Below are positions 58,189-61,653 of a stretch of DNA of 61,653 bases, in pieces. Position numbers and translations under genes: made by a program. This DNA is from Gnetum montanum. Taxonomy: Eukaryota; Streptophyta; Gnetopsida; Gnetales; Gnetaceae. Under the pieces are notes generated by a model that worked only from the letters and a program-made list of their open reading frames with translations, did no database searches and had not been told where the DNA came from. Where the stretch lies: contig MNCI01005191.1 of assembly GCA_015680685.1 (NCBI GenBank), positions 48,357 through 110,009 of the forward strand, in the 5' to 3' direction. Numbering within the stretch: position 1 is the stretch's first letter; every line of letters begins with the position of its first letter.

Positions 58189-59689
58189 AATGAAAATTCA
58201 TCCTTGAGTTAAACAAAATAAGGAAGAAGTTCTTTACAAAATATTGGAAAGGTATGGGATTATTGACTGACATACAAACTAACTTAGATGGAATAAACAA
58301 ACTTTAAGTGTCCAAGTGTATAGAGTTACAATATTTACAAAACTGGATGTTCATGACAAGAGAAGTGAACACCCTGGATAAAACTAACATCCAACGCCTC
58401 TTGGCAACTGAAGAGTGAGAGAGAAGATCCAATGATCATGAATGGTTCGCATTGTGTGGTATTGCCACATCATCCTTGGTGAAGATAGTCTCACTTCTAG
58501 TCCATGCTTCCCATTGCAATCACAATAGAATCATGAATTAGTATGCAATATGTAACACATAGTTGTTAAATGCCTTGTCTCATCGATGGTTACACTTGAC
58601 TAGGTTGTGATTGTGGTAGATTGATTCCTTTAGGAGTGTTAGTGGGAAGGCTTGACAAATAGGGTAAAATAGATAAGTGGTCCATTAAATTTAAAAAAGT
58701 TCAACACAAGAAAATATTTGAAGATGGTGTAAGAATTCACAACAATAAAAATAAAAAGGAAAGTTTACTAAAAAATGTTGTGAAGATGTGAACAATTGGA
58801 TGTCATTGATGGGGTAAATAAAAAGATTTAATTGTAAGAGTGTCTAAGGGAAAAGAACTTAACTAACCCAACCAAAAGATATGCAAGTGGGTTCTCCCCA
58901 AAAGCAAGCATAGGCCTTTTATACCCTTGCATGAATTTAAACCAAAGATTCCATGGGCTTCGTGAATGATTAATGGTTATAGAATGTTAAGTAAAAAAAA
59001 TTGGAAGAAACTACCTAAGAATTTTGACATATCAAACCAAGACATCGAACAAGAACATGAAACTAGTAGTGAGATGAGACATGAAAAGCATAGGTGGATG
59101 AGAGAAAGTGGAATGAAGTTCATGATTAAGGTCACATAAAGTCCCTTGTGGATTTTATGGTTAAATGACTTGATAAGATCCATCATTAGTCCAGACTAAA
59201 ACCAACCTCGTTTAGTGAATTTGCATTACCATTCTAAGACCAGTCCATCCCTCTAAGACACAAGAGTCCTTCCAAAAAACAACACTATTCCTTATTAAAG
59301 AAGAAAAGAGAAGTAGGAAGTGAGGAAGGGCCTTAGTTAGAGGGGACCTTTAGGCATGGGTAACATTTCTTTCCAGTCCCATAACCAGTGCTTGTAGCCC
59401 ATTTATTTTGTCTAAGGGGTGTGCTTTGAATTCCCATTGTTTCTTTTTTTTTTTAATGAGAACCACACCATACAAAAACTTATTTAACTTCCTTTTATTG
59501 GTCGGCACAAAATGGTAAGAAGTCCATGAAAACACACATGCACCTAGGCAAACAAAAAGGCACAAAGAATATTGAATCCCCTTAAAGTCACACCCTCTTC
59601 AACCCTTTGAATCCTTTCCAATTCTAGAAACTACCAAAGTCATAAATTTGTTAAAGTTTTGATATGGTGGATCCATGCATGGTCTGCTT
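58189..59689 (-). other. E7 3' untranslated region
   Basis: Reversed landmarks of the family: TTGGAAAGGTATGGGATTAT (58236-58255), an antisense segment (58865-58930), CTTTAAGGGGATTCAATATTC and the A-run (59446-59457 as T-run on the plus strand). No sense gene. Confidence 0.7.
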
Positions 59690-61414
59690 TAGCTTATGAC
59701 CTTTCCTCCAAAATGGATGTTTCCTACGTTGTGGTTGAGACCCATTGGTGTCAGCATGTTTATGCACATTTGTAGCACAAATGACATTTGTTTGTTGATA
59801 TTGTAGTGTGAAACCTTCCTATGTTGTTGGTGGTGGCATATAATGAGGTGGAGAATGAGAATATTGAGGGTAGGATGAATGGTAAGAGGCATGAGGTGGT
59901 GACCTCTTAGGGGATATCATGGTTTGATGGTACTTGAGAGAGTGGTAGTGGTGATTTGAAGTAGAGGATGTAGAACTAGTTGGAGAAATAGGGTGTTGAA
60001 CGTAATATCTATGTAGTTTTAGCGAATAGGGCAGATAGTATTGATTTGGTGGTGGCCTTTCCCAAAACTATGGTTGTTGCCACTATGGTTGATGACCATG
60101 TTGAGGTTGGTAATAAGTCCCCCTAGGATGGTACAATCAGTTGTGGGACTATCTATAATTACCTTGTGGAAGAGGAAATCTCTTGGGCATGTGCTTTTGC
60201 ACAAAATTTGGATATAAGGCACCTACCCAATACTCCTGTAGATGCAACAAGATTGGGCAATGGCCCTTTGAATGATCATATATGCATATGTCACATCTAT
60301 TATCTTCATCTTTGGTTGAGTCTATAGCCTCACTTCCTTTACCCATTTTTCTCGTTTTTCGAAAAGTGTTCCTAGTTGTTTCTTGGTTCTGTATCCTTTG
60401 TTTATTGTGATTGCCTGGCTTGTTTTGTGTGATCCTCTCCTCGATAGTCTCAATGAGAGTTGTAATATTTTCACATATCCATTGGACATCTTATTAAACT
60501 CTGCTTCAAGTTCATCAATAGACTTTTATATTAGTAGGATTTGTTGCAAAATCACCTAATCAAGAGTGGTTTCATTCTCCTTACCATAGATTTGGACCTT
60601 CTTTTGTTCAAGAGTTGGGTCCCATTGATATTTCTCAAAATTCTTCCATTTGCATATCTTTCCTTCTTCTTTTGCCACATGCATGATTAGCTCTTTGATC
60701 TAATGGGCTTGGAGCTTGTATAATTGTCCTCAGGCATACATCCCAAGGATCTTCCTTGTTTCATTACAAAGTCCATCTACGATGTGGAAAAGTTGCCTTT
60801 CCTTAGAGAAACCATGGCTTGGGCATCTATTTAGTAAGGCATAATATCTATCTAAGGCCATGTCTAAGGGTTCATGTTGTTCTTGCTTCCACTTTTGGAT
60901 CTGTCTCCTCAGGTTGAACACTCTTACATAGGTTTAGTATTTCTTGTTGAATAGCTCTAGCATTGTGGACCATTGTTGAATTGAATTTGGTCTCAATAAT
61001 CTATACCACACTTTAGCTCTATCAATTAGTGCCCTAGGAAAGAGCTTAAGCTTTTGCCACCCACTTTCAATGTTGTAGAATGCACATGCATCATGGAAGG
61101 CTTGTAAATGATGTTGCAGATCTGAATCATAGCCTTCTACAAATTTAGAAATGTTGTTCATATTAAGATTAGGTAGGAAACTCTTTTTACGATAATCTTA
61201 TGAGATATCTTAATGGCCTTTGTGATTTGCATTAGGCTATTGGTGGCCAATAAGGGTTTATCATCATCAAATAGGTTGTAAAAGAAATTTCTATCTCCAT
61301 TCATTTGATCATGAGGATGCTGTCTATGTTCATGATGACATCTTTGACTTTTCTCATGGGTTCAATTTCAACTTTTAGTTTGATCGTTTAGCAGAGCTCT
61401 ATCTGTATACCTAT
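59690..61414 (-). pseudogene. gag: E7 gag, gag-only element like E2
   Basis: Capsid-like domain: MNNISKFVEGYDSDLQ, LQAFHDACAF, WQKLKLFP (61161-60940), then LRRQIQKWKQEQHEPLDMAL (60915-60856). The finger CDICIYDHSKGHC lies near 60280-60240. A Tyr/His/Pro-rich tail (60220-59700) passes directly into the 3' region with no protease. The subfamily is the same as E2. Its first part is cut at 61415 by an LTR. Confidence 0.82.
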
Positions 61415-61653
61415 TGATGAGTGGCGAGGTACCCCTACACTCAACCATATGAAACGAGTGTAGCACACGTGATTCGGTCGAACTCCGCAGACTAAATGCC
61501 TACATGCCCCATGGAACACTTGGGGTTAAGCATTTTTTGTCTTCCCAAACTTACTTGTAGTTGTCACGGTGTATGGTTAAGTAAGTCCGAGGTATATGAT
61601 TTTTATAGTCTTTTCTGGTTTTTCTCCTATGCTATTGAGGTGAAGGGTTGAGA
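61415..61653 (-). mobile_element. LTR, family A, 3' part, cut by window end
   Basis: On the minus strand it ends CTCATCA at 61415. No primer site follows; the next sequence is the E7 gag, so it is an insertion in gag and probably solo. It is almost the same as 735-967 of the first LTR, differing at few positions, which makes this family the youngest in the window. Confidence 0.85.

Overview
The window is land-plant nuclear DNA made almost entirely of nested, decayed Ty3/gypsy LTR retrotransposons. No tRNA, rRNA or CRISPR array was seen, and no single-copy host gene could be defended. The plant call rests on Athila-like gag-pol (tRNA-Asp type primer sites, CX2CX3HX4C gag finger, Athila-style protease and RT), on a Tat-lineage element with a second archaeal-type RNase H, and on GT-AG introns of plant size. 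The species cannot be named. Many in-frame stops sit where Gln or Trp codons are expected, as in long-methylated, deaminated repeats.

Layout. 1-6024 (+): an Athila-like gag-protease element (internal 968-5258, 3' LTR 5259-6024) with a solo LTR at its left edge (1-967) and another splitting its protease (2023-2808, perfect 5-bp duplication). Its RT, RNase H and most of integrase are gone and the two ends are fused. 7700-8855 (+): a LINE RT fragment; what looks like the distal part of a LINE reappears at about 54480-54960, so the block between seems to have landed inside it. 8856-9913 (-): a 3' LTR and 3' tail. 9914-43473 (+): element E1, Athila-like, about 10.0 kb once its insert is removed. 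13135-36658 (+): element E2 inside the gag of E1, a gag-only non-autonomous element of about 5.3 kb. 17268-35515 (-): element E3 inside E2, an 18.2-kb Tat-lineage element. 43474-54480 (-): a degenerate coiled-coil coding sequence, a truncated Athila-like element E5 (5' LTR 49538-50396, solo LTR 47160-47959 in its gag), and a gag-protease element E6. 57584-61653 (-): gag-only element E7, broken by another LTR at 61415.

The most unusual object is E3. On the strand opposite its gag-pol, between protease and RT, it carries an eight-exon gene (23581-28136, +) with its own TATA box. Five of its seven splice junctions keep the reading frame exactly although six or more stops have accumulated. Short CpG-rich motifs around GCGTATACGC (a perfect palindrome) are packed into both E3 LTRs, its 5' leader, and the leader and first intron of the antisense gene. 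A second repeat class (AGTTTA...GTC...GGAC) fills the three spacers between coding blocks. One reading, untested, is a transposon-borne regulator with dispersed binding sites in its own non-coding DNA, comparable in layout to the VANC anti-silencing proteins of Arabidopsis VANDAL elements.

The Athila-like copies also allow within-window comparison: gag-protease fusions (968-5258 and E6), gag-only forms (E2, E7), an RT that has lost its catalytic FMDD box (E1), and a short antisense coding-like segment in the 3' region that recurs in five copies. Three single Ns, a 12-N gap at a gag duplication boundary and a 510-N gap in the E3 RT show assembly limits.
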